This document shows, piece after piece, positions 29,265 to 38,238 of a DNA stretch of 47,808 nt; position 1 is the stretch's first letter; each line of letters opens with the position of its first letter. The position numbers and the translations under genes were made by a program. Source of the DNA: CAYSPU01 sp964432995 (GTDB taxonomy: Bacteria > Verrucomicrobiota > Verrucomicrobiia > Limisphaerales > JAHDYP01); the NCBI GenBank assembly GCA_964432995.1, contig CAYSPU010000006.1, positions 1 to 47,808 on the forward strand. The letters run 5' to 3'. The notes under the pieces are model-generated. The model worked only from the letters and a program-made list of their open reading frames with translations. It ran no database searches and was not told where the DNA came from.

Positions 29265-30686
29265 GTGGCACAACGCATCCTCATCGTCGACGATGACCCG
29301 GGTATCCTCAAGGTTCTGGGCGACCGCCTGAAGCACCGCGGCTACGATGTCCGGACGGCCGCCGATGGTGCCCAGGCCGTCGCCTTGGCGGACAGGCTGC
29401 ACCCGGATCTCATGTTGCTCGATCTCCAGCTTCCCATGCTCGAGGGAATGGAGGTGCTGAAGCAAGTCCGTGCTCGGGATCCTGACCTTGCGGTGGTCAT
29501 TGTCACGGCATTCGGGACGATCCCGCGCGCGGTGGATGCGATCCGAGCCGGGGCGTACGATTTTCTCCTCAAACCGCTCGAGTTCAGCCTGGTGGAGCTG
29601 ACGATCCAACGCGCTCTCGAGCACGTTGGCGTGAGGCAGCGGCTCGGAGAGCTTCAGGAGCAGGCCGCCGGCGAGTTTCCCGGCGTCATCGGCAGCAGCC
29701 GGGCCATCAAGAAAGCTCTGGAGTTGGCGCGACGCGTGGCGGGCAGCGATGCGACCGTGCTCTTGTTGGGCGAAACCGGGACCGGCAAAGAGGTGCTGGC
29801 GCGCGCCATTCACCACTGGAGTCCGCGCGCCAAACAGGCCTTTGTTGCCGTCAATTGCACGGCACTGCCGGAGTCCTTGCTGGAAAGCGAACTGTTCGGG
29901 CACGAAAAGGGCGCTTTCACTGGGGCCCACAAGCTGCGCCGGGGCCGATTCGAAATGGCGGCCGGCGGGACCCTCTTCCTGGACGAGGTCGGGGAGATGC
30001 CCTTGCCTCTCGAGGCCAAGGTCTTGAGGGTGCTCGAGGGACACGGATTTGAACGGGTTGGCGGGGACATGACCATCCCCAACGAGACCAGGTTGATCGC
30101 CGCCAACAACCGGCCGCTGGTCGACCTCGTGCAGCAGGGCAAGTTCCGCGAGGACCTTTTTCACCGGCTGAATGTGGTCACCATCGAAGTGCCTCCGCTG
30201 CGCGAGCGAAGGGAAGACATTCAGCCGCTGGCGGAGTGTTTCATCCGCAAATACTGCTCCATCACCAAGCAGCCATTAAAGACGCTGGCGAGTGAGGCGC
30301 TGGAGATCCTTACCCTCTACCCATGGCCGGGGAACGTCCGGGAGCTGGAAAACGCTTTGGAACGAGCCGTCGTGCTCACCACGGAAGCCGAAATCCGCCT
30401 CGACGATCTCCCCGAGGAGATGATCGACGCGGCGATCGCCAAACGCGACTCGGCTGCCAACTCGACGTCGGGTTACCATGCGGCCGTCGTTGCGTTCCGG
30501 CGCGAACTCATCCGTGAGGCGCTGTACAAGGCCCGTGGTAACCAGGCTGCCGCCGCCCGGGCCCTGGGGCTTCAACGCACCTATCTCGCCCGCCTCATTC
30601 GCAACCTCGGCGTCACTGCCGCGGGAAATGAGGGCGACTCATCTGCTCCCCAGGTGTCAAACGCCTTGAGGCCCAGGAGGCACTAA
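29265..30686 (+). CDS. NtrC-family sigma-54-dependent response regulator
   Basis: 473 aa starting at a GTG, 3 nt after the kinase stop. The receiver domain (~1-120) has VDDD, phospho-acceptor Asp in LMLLDLQLP and Lys in LLKPLE. The AAA+ domain (~140-375) has Walker A GETGTGKE, the sigma-54 contact loop GAFTGA, Walker B GGTLFLDEVGEM and arginine residues in FREDLFHRL. A Fis-type HTH lies near the C-terminus (ARGNQAAAARALGLQRTYLARLIRNLG). It would remodel sigma-54 RNA polymerase from an upstream site. The two sigma-54 promoters with dyads at 19.4 and 22.0 kb are the obvious candidate targets. Confidence 0.93.
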   Translation: MAQRILIVDDDPGILKVLGDRLKHRGYDVRTAADGAQAVALADRLHPDLMLLDLQLPMLEGMEVLKQVRARDPDLAVVIVTAFGTIPRAVDAIRAGAYDFLLKPLEFSLVELTIQRALEHVGVRQRLGELQEQAAGEFPGVIGSSRAIKKALELARRVAGSDATVLLLGETGTGKEVLARAIHHWSPRAKQAFVAVNCTALPESLLESELFGHEKGAFTGAHKLRRGRFEMAAGGTLFLDEVGEMPLPLEAKVLRVLEGHGFERVGGDMTIPNETRLIAANNRPLVDLVQQGKFREDLFHRLNVVTIEVPPLRERREDIQPLAECFIRKYCSITKQPLKTLASEALEILTLYPWPGNVRELENALERAVVLTTEAEIRLDDLPEEMIDAAIAKRDSAANSTSGYHAAVVAFRRELIREALYKARGNQAAAARALGLQRTYLARLIRNLGVTAAGNEGDSSAPQVSNALRPRRH

Positions 30687-30698
30687 ACTGGTCGCAGC

Positions 30699-30719
30699 GC
30701 CGCGGCGCTTCGTCGCGGC
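30699..30719. terminator. Hairpin between convergent genes
   Basis: GCCGCG, 9 nt, CGCGGC lies between the regulator and transketolase stop codons. It can fold on either strand; there is no T-tract, so terminator function is tentative. Confidence 0.4.
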
Positions 30720-32792
30720 TCAGCCGATCAAGGCGCGGGCGGCCTCCACCATCCGCTCCGCCGTCATGCCGTGCTTCTCGTAGAGGTGCTCGGCCAAATA
30801 GGCCGATTGTCCGAACTCGCCGCGAATGCCGAGGGTCCGGATCCGGTGGGCGACGCCGGCTTCGCTGAGGGCGTGGGAGAGTTGCGCGCCCATGCCGCCG
30901 ACGACCTGATGGTCTTCGATGGTCACGAGTCGACCGTGGCAGCGCGACACGGCTGCTCCCAGCGTCTCGAGGTCGATGCGGTTCACAAACGGATGGTTGA
31001 CCACCGTCGCCTGAATCCCCTGGTCCGCGAGCGCCTTCCCGGCCTGAATCGCCTTGCCCAGCAGCGGGCCGCAGCCGACCAGGACCACGTCGGTTCCTTC
31101 CCGCAACACTTGCGCTTTGCCCCACGGGTATTGCGCCCCGGGCGACCAGGTGACGGGATAGTTCTCGCGGCCGACGAAGAAGACGCAGCTCTCGCCGTCC
31201 CGCCCCTCCCGCCGCTCCTCGGCCAGCCGCCGGATCGCCTCGTACATGAGCGCTTCGGCTTCCTCGGCGCAACTGGGGGCCACGACCACGGTGTGGGGGA
31301 TGGCGCAGACGGCGGCGAAGTAGGTGGTCGCCTGGTGGCTGGCGCCATCGGCGGCATCCTGAAATCCCACATGGGAAAAGAGGGCGATGACCGGCGCCTG
31401 CGAAAGCGCCGCCATGGTCAGCGGCAGGTTCCCCTTGGTCACCCCAAACTGGCCGAACGTGTCAACGATGGGGATGAAGCCGAGCTTTGAGAACCCGGCG
31501 CCGACGCTGATCATGTTGGCCTCGGCAATTCCCACTTCGACGAACCGGTCGGGAAACGTCTTCTGGAACGGGCTGATGCCGGTCGAACCCTGGACATCGG
31601 AGGAGATCGAGTAGACCGGGTACCCTTCGGTGGCGGCGCGAATGGCGGCTTTGGCGAGGCCGGCCTGGATCTTGTCCTTCTTGACGGCCGGCGCGGCGGC
31701 AGGGGCGGCGGTGGCGGCCTTGGCCTTCTTCTCCGACTCCCTCTTCTCCCAGTCGGCGCGCAGGGCGCGAGCCCAGGCGATCAGCTCGGCCGGCGCCTGC
31801 TCCCCACCGTAGATCTCCGTGATCCAGTCGACGATCTTCTCGCCGTTGGCCAGGGGGAAGCCGTGACCGCCGGCGCTGCTCTCAACGGTGGCCTTGATTC
31901 CGTAGCCCTTGATGGTCTTCACCCAGACGCAGACGGGTCGGGTGGGATCGGCCTGGGCATCGGCCACAGCCTGCTCGATGGCGAGGTACACACTCTGGAG
32001 ATCGTGCCCGTTGGGAACGCGCACGACGCGCCAGCCAAGGTCGTCCATGGCCTCGAAGCTCGGCTGCATCGAGAACGCGTCCTTCGTGATCCGCCCCGAA
32101 AGCTTGGTGTCGTTGTCGGAGAGGACGAGCACGAAGGGGTTCACGCGTCCCTTGGCGGCAAGGCCCGGGATGGCCGCGTAAGCTTCCTTGGCTTCACCTT
32201 CCATCGAGGCCCCGTCCGAAACGACCAGCAGAGTGACACGGTCGCGGCCGGCGACTCGATCGGCCATCGCCAGCCCCTGTGCCTGGCCGACGGCGTAACT
32301 GAGCGGGCCGTTGCTGAGGAGAACGCCTTCGGGATACACGTGGGACTCGCCGTGCCCCGTGAGCTTGCACTGGAGACCACGGAAGCCTTTGAGGTCCTCC
32401 AGAGTCAAACCATCGAAACCGAGGTTGGCGCGGAGGGCGTAGATGCCGTTCTCGGCGTGGCCGGCGTCGTTGACGAAGTTGTAGGCCTCGAACCAGGGCC
32501 GGCCCAGAGTGGCGAAGAGGAGCCCGTGAATGGCGGCGTTGATCTCGGCGAAGGCCGCGGGCCCGCCCCAGTGGCAGGCGGCACCACCGGTTACCGCGTG
32601 AACGTTCATCAGCGCGACCAGCGCGCGCGTCGCCCGGGGATCGCCCAGAACCACCTCGGCGGCGGCCAGGTTCCGGACGCGGGCAGCGAACCGGGGCGCG
32701 CCGGTCGGAGCGGGGGCCAGACGCGGCGAGACGGAGAGCGGTCGGAGAGGCGGAGCGGTGACCTGCTGAGCAGCGGCGTTGTCGACACCCAT
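30720..32792 (-). CDS. tkt: Transketolase with Ala/Lys-rich interdomain linker
   Basis: 690 aa. The N-terminal half has the TPP-binding features (GPLSYAVGQAQGLAMADR, VVSDGASMEGEAKEAYAAIPG with SDG in place of GDG, LSDNDTKLSG, KTIKGYG). The C-terminal half has the pyrimidine domain with the catalytic Glu in FVEVGIAEANMISVGAGFS and the final domain LVTIEDHQVVGGMGAQLS. Between them lies EKKAKAATAAPAAAPAVKK, a low-complexity linker resembling a fusion point of the split two-subunit transketolases. The enzyme transfers two-carbon ketol units in the pentose phosphate pathway. ATG 32792 has an AGGA about 8 nt upstream. Confidence 0.9.
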   Translation of the reverse strand: MGVDNAAAQQVTAPPLRPLSVSPRLAPAPTGAPRFAARVRNLAAAEVVLGDPRATRALVALMNVHAVTGGAACHWGGPAAFAEINAAIHGLLFATLGRPWFEAYNFVNDAGHAENGIYALRANLGFDGLTLEDLKGFRGLQCKLTGHGESHVYPEGVLLSNGPLSYAVGQAQGLAMADRVAGRDRVTLLVVSDGASMEGEAKEAYAAIPGLAAKGRVNPFVLVLSDNDTKLSGRITKDAFSMQPSFEAMDDLGWRVVRVPNGHDLQSVYLAIEQAVADAQADPTRPVCVWVKTIKGYGIKATVESSAGGHGFPLANGEKIVDWITEIYGGEQAPAELIAWARALRADWEKRESEKKAKAATAAPAAAPAVKKDKIQAGLAKAAIRAATEGYPVYSISSDVQGSTGISPFQKTFPDRFVEVGIAEANMISVGAGFSKLGFIPIVDTFGQFGVTKGNLPLTMAALSQAPVIALFSHVGFQDAADGASHQATTYFAAVCAIPHTVVVAPSCAEEAEALMYEAIRRLAEERREGRDGESCVFFVGRENYPVTWSPGAQYPWGKAQVLREGTDVVLVGCGPLLGKAIQAGKALADQGIQATVVNHPFVNRIDLETLGAAVSRCHGRLVTIEDHQVVGGMGAQLSHALSEAGVAHRIRTLGIRGEFGQSAYLAEHLYEKHGMTAERMVEAARALIG

Positions 32793-33118
32793 AATCAATC
32801 CTGTGGTTACCGGTTCAAAATGCGGGGCGCATGTTTTCGAACGCGGGGGCAAAAAGGAAGCCCATTCTGCAAAAGCACGCCATCGCCGGCGCACGACGGA
32901 GTTCTTCGCTCAGGCAGTTGTCTCGGCGACCCGAGACGAGCGGTGGTGCCCAAGCCGCGCTGCTTCTTGCCTACTGCCACTCGTGAGACCCTTCATGCCG
33001 CTCAAACCTGAGTGAGCGGACGATCTCCTTGGCGAGGGTAAGATCTGAATCATCCACGCAGTCAAAATGCGCCTTGAGGCGCGGACTCTCGATAGACCCA
33101 ACAATCGAGTCGAGACCG

Positions 33119-35137
33119 TCAACGCTTTCTCTGTCTTGGATCGATGGAAACCTCGCTGCCATCAAAGCGGAGGCCGATAAGCGGTCCGGCGGAAAAACCG
33201 CCTTGGCGCGGTCTCGACAGCAGATCATGGGTGAGGAGCTCTTTTGCGGCGGCGAATTCAGGCAGCAGCTCGGGTTGGTCCGCGAATACGGGCGTGCTCT
33301 TCAGGGTCAGGGCTTTTGCGGACATCGTCAGCCTTTCGGGATCGATCGCGATGATCAGCGGCTCGGTGGAGCTGCTGGTGTCGTTTCCAAGCTTTCTCCA
33401 GTCGTCGTAGTTGATGTTGGTTTTCCCGTCAGCGACGAATCCGTAAGCCAGGTCACCGGGGTAGGAGGCAAAGAGATTCCGATCGGATTTGCTGGTGGCG
33501 TTGGGGAAATGGATCGCCACCCGGTAGGCGCCGATGATGTTGCCGTAGACCCGGAAATGCCGGTTCCACGCGGTGCCGCCGGTTCTCTCGGCGCTGCCGT
33601 TGGCGATATCGATGGCGTGATCTTCCCCGTTGAAGATAAGGTTCTGGAGGATGGCGACCTTTTCGGCGTCGTGGACGTGAAAGCCATGCGCGCTGTCGAT
33701 GCCGGCATCCCATTTGTAGCGGTGCGTCTCGAACATGATGTTGTTGTCCACCAGATTGGGTCCCTGGTTGATTTCGAGGAAGATCTGCCCCCAAGTGCAA
33801 TCAAAGCTCCTGAGGCATACGTTCTGCGTGATTCGTGTGTTGTAGATCTCTCCGTCGAGCCAGATCGACGAGCCATAATACGTGGTGACAATCACATTGC
33901 GGCGGAGGAGCGAATCCACGGCCCGGTGGATCTTGATGGCCGCATTCTCGCAGTGTCCCGGGACGTTCATCGTGCAGCACTCGCGAAAGAGGTTGTCCTC
34001 GAGCAGCACCTGCTCGTTGCTCATGTTGTGCCAGGCGGCAACTCCGCAGACTCCGAAGTGGTGGATGAAGTTTCGCCGGACGATGTGGTAGCCTTGGGCC
34101 TCACCTTGGCCGTAGTACCACCAGCCGCCACCAAGATCGACGGCGATGGTGTTGGCATAACCGATCTCGCAGTCCTCGATGATCCAGTGATGCCCGCCAA
34201 AGGAGCTGACCAATCCGCGTTGGGGCCAGGGAATCGGAACCGGATTCGCCGCGTGCAGCATCCTGAAGCCACTGACCCTGATGTAGTTCAGATAACGCGT
34301 GAGCGGGGCGAAAACCTGTTCCCTGGTGGTGATCTCGAAGGTCAGGCCATTGGGATTCCGATCCTCCTGCAGGCGGAGATGGATCGTCATGCCGTTTTCC
34401 TCGACCCAGAACAAGCCGACGTCCTGGGGCGTCAGGCTGGCCAACTGCTCGTATTTGGAGACCTGCCGCAACTTCGCTCCGGCCAGGAACATCATGCCCC
34501 GGCAGTGCTCGAACTCCTTGTTGTAGCCCCAGTCGGCGTCAATGCGCCCGTTGAGCAGGCAGAACGGGTTGGCCCCTTCGAATTGAGAGCCTTTCAGGGT
34601 CGCCTCGTAGCTGACGAATGTCCTCGATGGTCCATTACCAATGTAGCGGGTATTGACCCACTGCGGGTTCCATTCGTCCGAACCTTTGATCACGACCGTT
34701 TCGCCCTTCGCGGCATAATACCAGATCATCTCCCCGGGCGAGGTGCCTCCGTTCCGGGGTTTGATCCATTCGCGATAGGTCCCTTCGTGGACCTCAACCG
34801 CTTCACCGGCAAGCAGGACGGCGGCAGCCTTGGAAATCGTGCGAAAGGGAGCGTGGGTGCTACCCTCGTTGTCGTCGGAAGCGTTGGGCGCGTTCTGGGC
34901 CACATGATAGGTCTTCCGGGGCCGGAACTCCGTTTCCCAGCTCTTGAAGACCTGACCCATGGGCAGCTTGACCTCAATGAAGTCGGTCGTGGCCGCCGCG
35001 GAGCTGTCCGGGGCGCTGCCCGCGTCCGACTCCGACCTGACTTGCGCGGCGGCATCCAGCAGAACCAGATGCGAGACGAGAGCGGCCATGACGGCGGCTC
35101 GACAGGGAGATCGGGTGGCGACGCAGGTGTTCTTCAT
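33119..35137 (-). CDS. Secreted right-handed parallel beta-helix protein (polysaccharide-active type)
   Basis: 672 aa from ATG 35137 with a signal peptide (RSPCRAAVMAALVSHLVLLDAAA). The start of the domain (YHVAQNAPNASDDNEGSTHAPFRTISKAAAVLLAGEAVEVHEGTYREWI) is the DUF1565/pectate-lyase-like entry. Long rungs follow (HHWIIEDCEIGYANTIAVDLGGGWWY, HIVRRNFIHHFGVCGVAAW, LLRRNVIVTTYYGSSIWLDGEIYNTRITQNV, KVAILQNLIFNGEDHAIDIANG). Such proteins are polysaccharide lyases or glycoside hydrolases; specific family and substrate are not clear. It is a different subfamily from the beta-helix protein at 19870. Confidence 0.82.
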   Translation of the reverse strand: MKNTCVATRSPCRAAVMAALVSHLVLLDAAAQVRSESDAGSAPDSSAAATTDFIEVKLPMGQVFKSWETEFRPRKTYHVAQNAPNASDDNEGSTHAPFRTISKAAAVLLAGEAVEVHEGTYREWIKPRNGGTSPGEMIWYYAAKGETVVIKGSDEWNPQWVNTRYIGNGPSRTFVSYEATLKGSQFEGANPFCLLNGRIDADWGYNKEFEHCRGMMFLAGAKLRQVSKYEQLASLTPQDVGLFWVEENGMTIHLRLQEDRNPNGLTFEITTREQVFAPLTRYLNYIRVSGFRMLHAANPVPIPWPQRGLVSSFGGHHWIIEDCEIGYANTIAVDLGGGWWYYGQGEAQGYHIVRRNFIHHFGVCGVAAWHNMSNEQVLLEDNLFRECCTMNVPGHCENAAIKIHRAVDSLLRRNVIVTTYYGSSIWLDGEIYNTRITQNVCLRSFDCTWGQIFLEINQGPNLVDNNIMFETHRYKWDAGIDSAHGFHVHDAEKVAILQNLIFNGEDHAIDIANGSAERTGGTAWNRHFRVYGNIIGAYRVAIHFPNATSKSDRNLFASYPGDLAYGFVADGKTNINYDDWRKLGNDTSSSTEPLIIAIDPERLTMSAKALTLKSTPVFADQPELLPEFAAAKELLTHDLLSRPRQGGFSAGPLIGLRFDGSEVSIDPRQRKR

Positions 35138-35689
35138 AGAGACGATTCCACAGGATGATGCCAACTGAGAGTCACCGTGATGCCGTGCGTATACCAGCCG
35201 GACCACTCCACGTCGAGAGAACCCTCTCTTCTCTCTGGCTCCCCCAAAACGCGAGGGCTCGGCCGGCACCTTGAGGCGCCAGACGAAGCCCTGCGGTCCG
35301 GCATCTCTGGGCGATGGCCCGCAAACACAACGGGCCACCCGCCGAAAAACGAGTGGCCCGTGTGGAGGAGGAACCGACTTCGCGTCGGCACCAAATCGTC
35401 AACTGCGCTTGGTTCTCGCTACTTCTTCCGCAGACCTCCGAGGCTTCGGCGCGGCAGCCTTCGTTCTCCGCGCTGCTCCGAGCAAAAGCTCGTGGCTGGG
35501 AACGTTTTGGTGTCCGTCCGAAGGGGCGACTCGCGAACCGCAAGCGGACCCCAGACTGACGAGGCCTGGGCAACTCAAATCGCTCTCTCGGCAGCGCCTT
35601 GGGCAGTGTAGGCGGTGGGAGGGGCGGCGTTCGGAGGTTGTGTCGTTCGAGGCTTGTCGCTCTGTTCCCGTCCGACTAGCATTGCCGGC
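35138..35689. other. Intergenic region between divergent genes
   Basis: No credible gene. It contains a strong hairpin at 35330-35361 and, directly upstream of the MNT gene, a possible promoter TTGTCG, 17 nt, TAGCAT ending about 8 nt before the ATG at 35690, which would give a nearly leaderless transcript. Confidence 0.45.
35330..35361. terminator. 9-bp perfect inverted repeat
   Basis: ACGGGCCAC, 14 nt, GTGGCCCGT. On the plus strand it lacks a T-run; it may be a structured element instead of a terminator. Confidence 0.4.
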
Positions 35690-36043
35690 ATGAAGCTCCT
35701 GTTGGAGAATCTGCCACCGTCGCTACAGAACCAGCGCCAGACGTTGGCGGCATGCCTCGAGGCGATGGATCGAGTCCTGCCTCTGAAGGCCGTCTACCTG
35801 TTCGGTTCGCATGCCCGTGGTGATGCGCGTCCCGATAGCGACGTGGATCTCTGTCTGGTTTCCGAAGCTGGCGGCGACCAACTGAAGGTCGCCCAGATTC
35901 TTCGCCGGGCCATCTGGGACATCCGTCCCAAACCGGCTTTCACGTTGGTGCCCATCACCCCGGAGCGGCTGCGGGAGAAACAGGCCATGGGGGACTACTT
36001 CTTTCAGACCGTGCTCGGGGAAGGAGTGCCGCTTGCCTCGTAA
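35690..36043 (+). CDS. MNT-type nucleotidyltransferase (MntA-like antitoxin)
   Basis: 117 aa minimal nucleotidyltransferase. The catalytic signature is at residues 39-53: GSHARGDARPDSDVDL, with both metal-binding Asp of the second motif (D51, D53). The C-terminus (LVPITPERLREKQ) contributes the usual third strand. In MNT/HEPN systems MntA neutralises HepT by adding AMP to it. The stop overlaps the HEPN gene start by 11 nt. ATG 35690 is chosen; the upstream extension of the frame has no start context. Confidence 0.88.
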   Translation: MKLLLENLPPSLQNQRQTLAACLEAMDRVLPLKAVYLFGSHARGDARPDSDVDLCLVSEAGGDQLKVAQILRRAIWDIRPKPAFTLVPITPERLREKQAMGDYFFQTVLGEGVPLAS

Positions 36044-36443
36044 GACCGATTCCCGGGTTCCGGCGGACTGGCTCTGGATCGCCGAGTCGGATCTGGAGAT
36101 GGTGCGCTTGGCCGCCAGTCAGGAGGTTAGCTTTCAGGGATGCCGCAGCAAGCTTGCCGAAATTCTCGAGAAGGTGCTCAAAGCTGAGCTGATCCGTCTG
36201 GGCTGGCCCTTGGAGCGGACCCACGACCTCAACCGCCTCGTCGATGAACTGGCAGCGCGGAAATGCGATCTCTTGGTGACGGCGACACCGATAGCTCAGG
36301 CCCTGGCCGAGGTGTACTTTGCGGACCGCTATCCGGGCTTCGACCTGGACGATCCGGACTGGCCAGCGCTCCGCGCGAACATCGACGCAGTTGCCGAGTT
36401 GCTCAATCTGGTCAAGGCCCGCGTCGTGACGTCGAAGAGCTGA
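36033..36443 (+). CDS. HEPN domain protein (HepT-like toxin partner)
   Basis: 136 aa. The helical pattern WLWIAESDLEMVRLAA, CRSKLAEILEKVLKAELIRLGWPLERTHDLNRLVDEL and YFADRYPGFDLDDPDWPAL is that of a HEPN protein of the type that pairs with MNT. The start is a TTG at 36033, supported by AAGGAG 7 nt upstream inside the MNT gene; no ATG or GTG fits. HEPN toxins of this kind are often ribonucleases acting on tRNA or mRNA; I do not see a perfect R-x4-6-H motif, so activity is uncertain. Confidence 0.8.
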   Translation: MPRKTDSRVPADWLWIAESDLEMVRLAASQEVSFQGCRSKLAEILEKVLKAELIRLGWPLERTHDLNRLVDELAARKCDLLVTATPIAQALAEVYFADRYPGFDLDDPDWPALRANIDAVAELLNLVKARVVTSKS

Positions 36444-36593
36444 TCATATCCGGAAATCCGTTCGAGGACATTGCGGCCAGGAAAGGCGCACCCGAGAGGA
36501 TCCGATTCCCCGGTCGCCAGGTATTGGGCCACCTGTCGCTCGAGCTCCTCGTTTGGTCTTTCCGCGTCCATCTTCGCGCGCCGACTACCCGCA

Positions 36594-37727
36594 TCAGGCC
36601 GTGCGACCGCCGAGCCTGCTAAGCTCCGCCCGAACGTCCTTCAATCGTGCGGGCACATCGAAGTCGTCGGTATCCTTGACTGGATAGGCCAGCGCTCGTT
36701 CCAGAAGCTGCCGCGCATGGTGCAAACACGCTGCCGGATCCGGATGGTTCGATGCGCGGCGAGTCAGCTCATCGGAGAGATGAATGTATCCAACGGCACA
36801 ATCGGGGTGGTCGCGGATCAGTTGCTGGCACCAGCACTCCCCTTCCGCGTGCCGCTGCAGAGAGAAGTAGAGCATTGCCAAATCCCCGGAGAGATTGAGG
36901 TCCTCGTCCGCGCCGGGCAACGACTCGAGCAGTTCCTGCACGAACCGGATGCCGAGTTCAGCGCAGGCGGCATCCCGGCGAGCGGCATTCACCGCCTCCA
37001 TGCGAAAATCCACGCTCCAGTTCGAAAGGCACTGGGACATGCGAGGGAAGAGTCGCTCACCCGCCTCGTGGAGGTCGCGCATCTCGGCCGCGAGCAGCGG
37101 ACGCAGCGCCTCCCACAACCTCCACCAGGATTTCAGCGCCGCCGCCGGGTCCCCCCGGTCGACGAACGCGTAGCCTTCGCACATCCAGTCATCCAGCATC
37201 TCCAGCGACGGACGTTCGGGACAAAGCCGGCGCCAGAGTTCGCACGCGGCCAGCGCGATATACTCCTGGTCTGCCAGGCTGAGGGAATGGCTGCCCGGGC
37301 TCCATGCCTTCGCCAAAGCCCAAGCCGACGTGTGAGCAAGTGCCGCCTCGACGAACTGGGCCCGATCATACCCCACCCCCAGCAGGTTGAGCTGGCCCTC
37401 GATTTCCTCGTCGGACATCCTGGCCACCGTTGAGGGCTGCCACAGTTGCCGCAGGTGGGCACGGTCGCTTGGGGCGGCAACTTCGAGCAACCGCGGATCG
37501 CTGCGCAGCTTGATCAACACGTAGGGATGGATTTGGACCATGCCGCCCGGCTTGATCGCCTCGGCCAGCGCGGCCTGGGTGTAGTACGACGTTGCCGCAG
37601 AGAAAAACCGCGGTTCGGTCATGTCCCGTGCTGCCGAGGTCGCTTGCGGTGGCGTCTTGTTCAGACAGCACTTCTTGTACTTCTTGCCGCTACCACAAGG
37701 GCAGGGATCGTTTCGGCCAGGGCTCAT
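36594..37727 (-). CDS. SEC-C motif protein
   Basis: 377 aa. The N-terminus is a SEC-C zinc-binding motif (MSPGRNDPCPCGSGKKYKKCC) with CxC and CC ligands, as in SecA C-termini and many unrelated proteins. The rest is alpha-helical (SLADQEYIALAACELWRRLCPERPSLEMLDDW, LAMLYFSLQRHAEGECWCQQLI) with TPR-like pairs. ATG 37727 matches the motif's usual position at residue 1; the frame extends 100 codons upstream without similarity. Function unknown; the zinc motif often mediates protein or ribosome contacts. Confidence 0.82.
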   Translation of the reverse strand: MSPGRNDPCPCGSGKKYKKCCLNKTPPQATSAARDMTEPRFFSAATSYYTQAALAEAIKPGGMVQIHPYVLIKLRSDPRLLEVAAPSDRAHLRQLWQPSTVARMSDEEIEGQLNLLGVGYDRAQFVEAALAHTSAWALAKAWSPGSHSLSLADQEYIALAACELWRRLCPERPSLEMLDDWMCEGYAFVDRGDPAAALKSWWRLWEALRPLLAAEMRDLHEAGERLFPRMSQCLSNWSVDFRMEAVNAARRDAACAELGIRFVQELLESLPGADEDLNLSGDLAMLYFSLQRHAEGECWCQQLIRDHPDCAVGYIHLSDELTRRASNHPDPAACLHHARQLLERALAYPVKDTDDFDVPARLKDVRAELSRLGGRTA

Positions 37728-38238
37728 GGAGCAGTATCGTCTTTGGCTGCGCCGCGCGTGAACACCGGGCAAGCGTATGGTCCCGTAACTCACAGGCAAG
37801 TGCTCTCTCGGCAAATGTTCGAGGACTGCGCGCCCTTCACTACTCGCTTGGTGTCCGTTTTGGTGTCCGCATGCCCTCGTCTTCTTTGCCTCTGCGGCGC
37901 TGGGCCGGGGGGGTGACGTGGTCAGGGGTGGTTGGCCGACAAGAGCAAGCTCCGACGAGTTTTTAGAGACGCGACGGCGAGGCGGAGGATCAGAATCAGC
38001 CAATAGACCATGTGGCGGAGGATTCAAGGAAACGTCTCAGGAACCCAACATCCTCGACTGGGATGGAGTCTTTGCCAACGATAGCGGTGGCGGCGGGGGG
38101 AAAAGGACGGAGACCAGAACGCCGCCGTCACCCACCTGCCCGACGTCGCCTTATGCAGGATTGTCCCGACCAACATGGACGAGGTTGTCGCCCCCCGGGA
38201 AGCTGGATTCTCGCCCCAGGTTGGGGCATAACGTCCCC
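37728..38238. other. Intergenic region between divergent genes, nothing recognised
   Basis: About 510 bp with open frames but no homology, ribosome binding site or repeat that I can support. Confidence 0.5.

Noticed and set aside
35330..35361. Intrinsic terminator for the beta-helix or MNT genes
   Set aside because: The hairpin is strong, but it lies upstream of both divergent genes and has no T-tract, so a terminator role cannot be claimed firmly.
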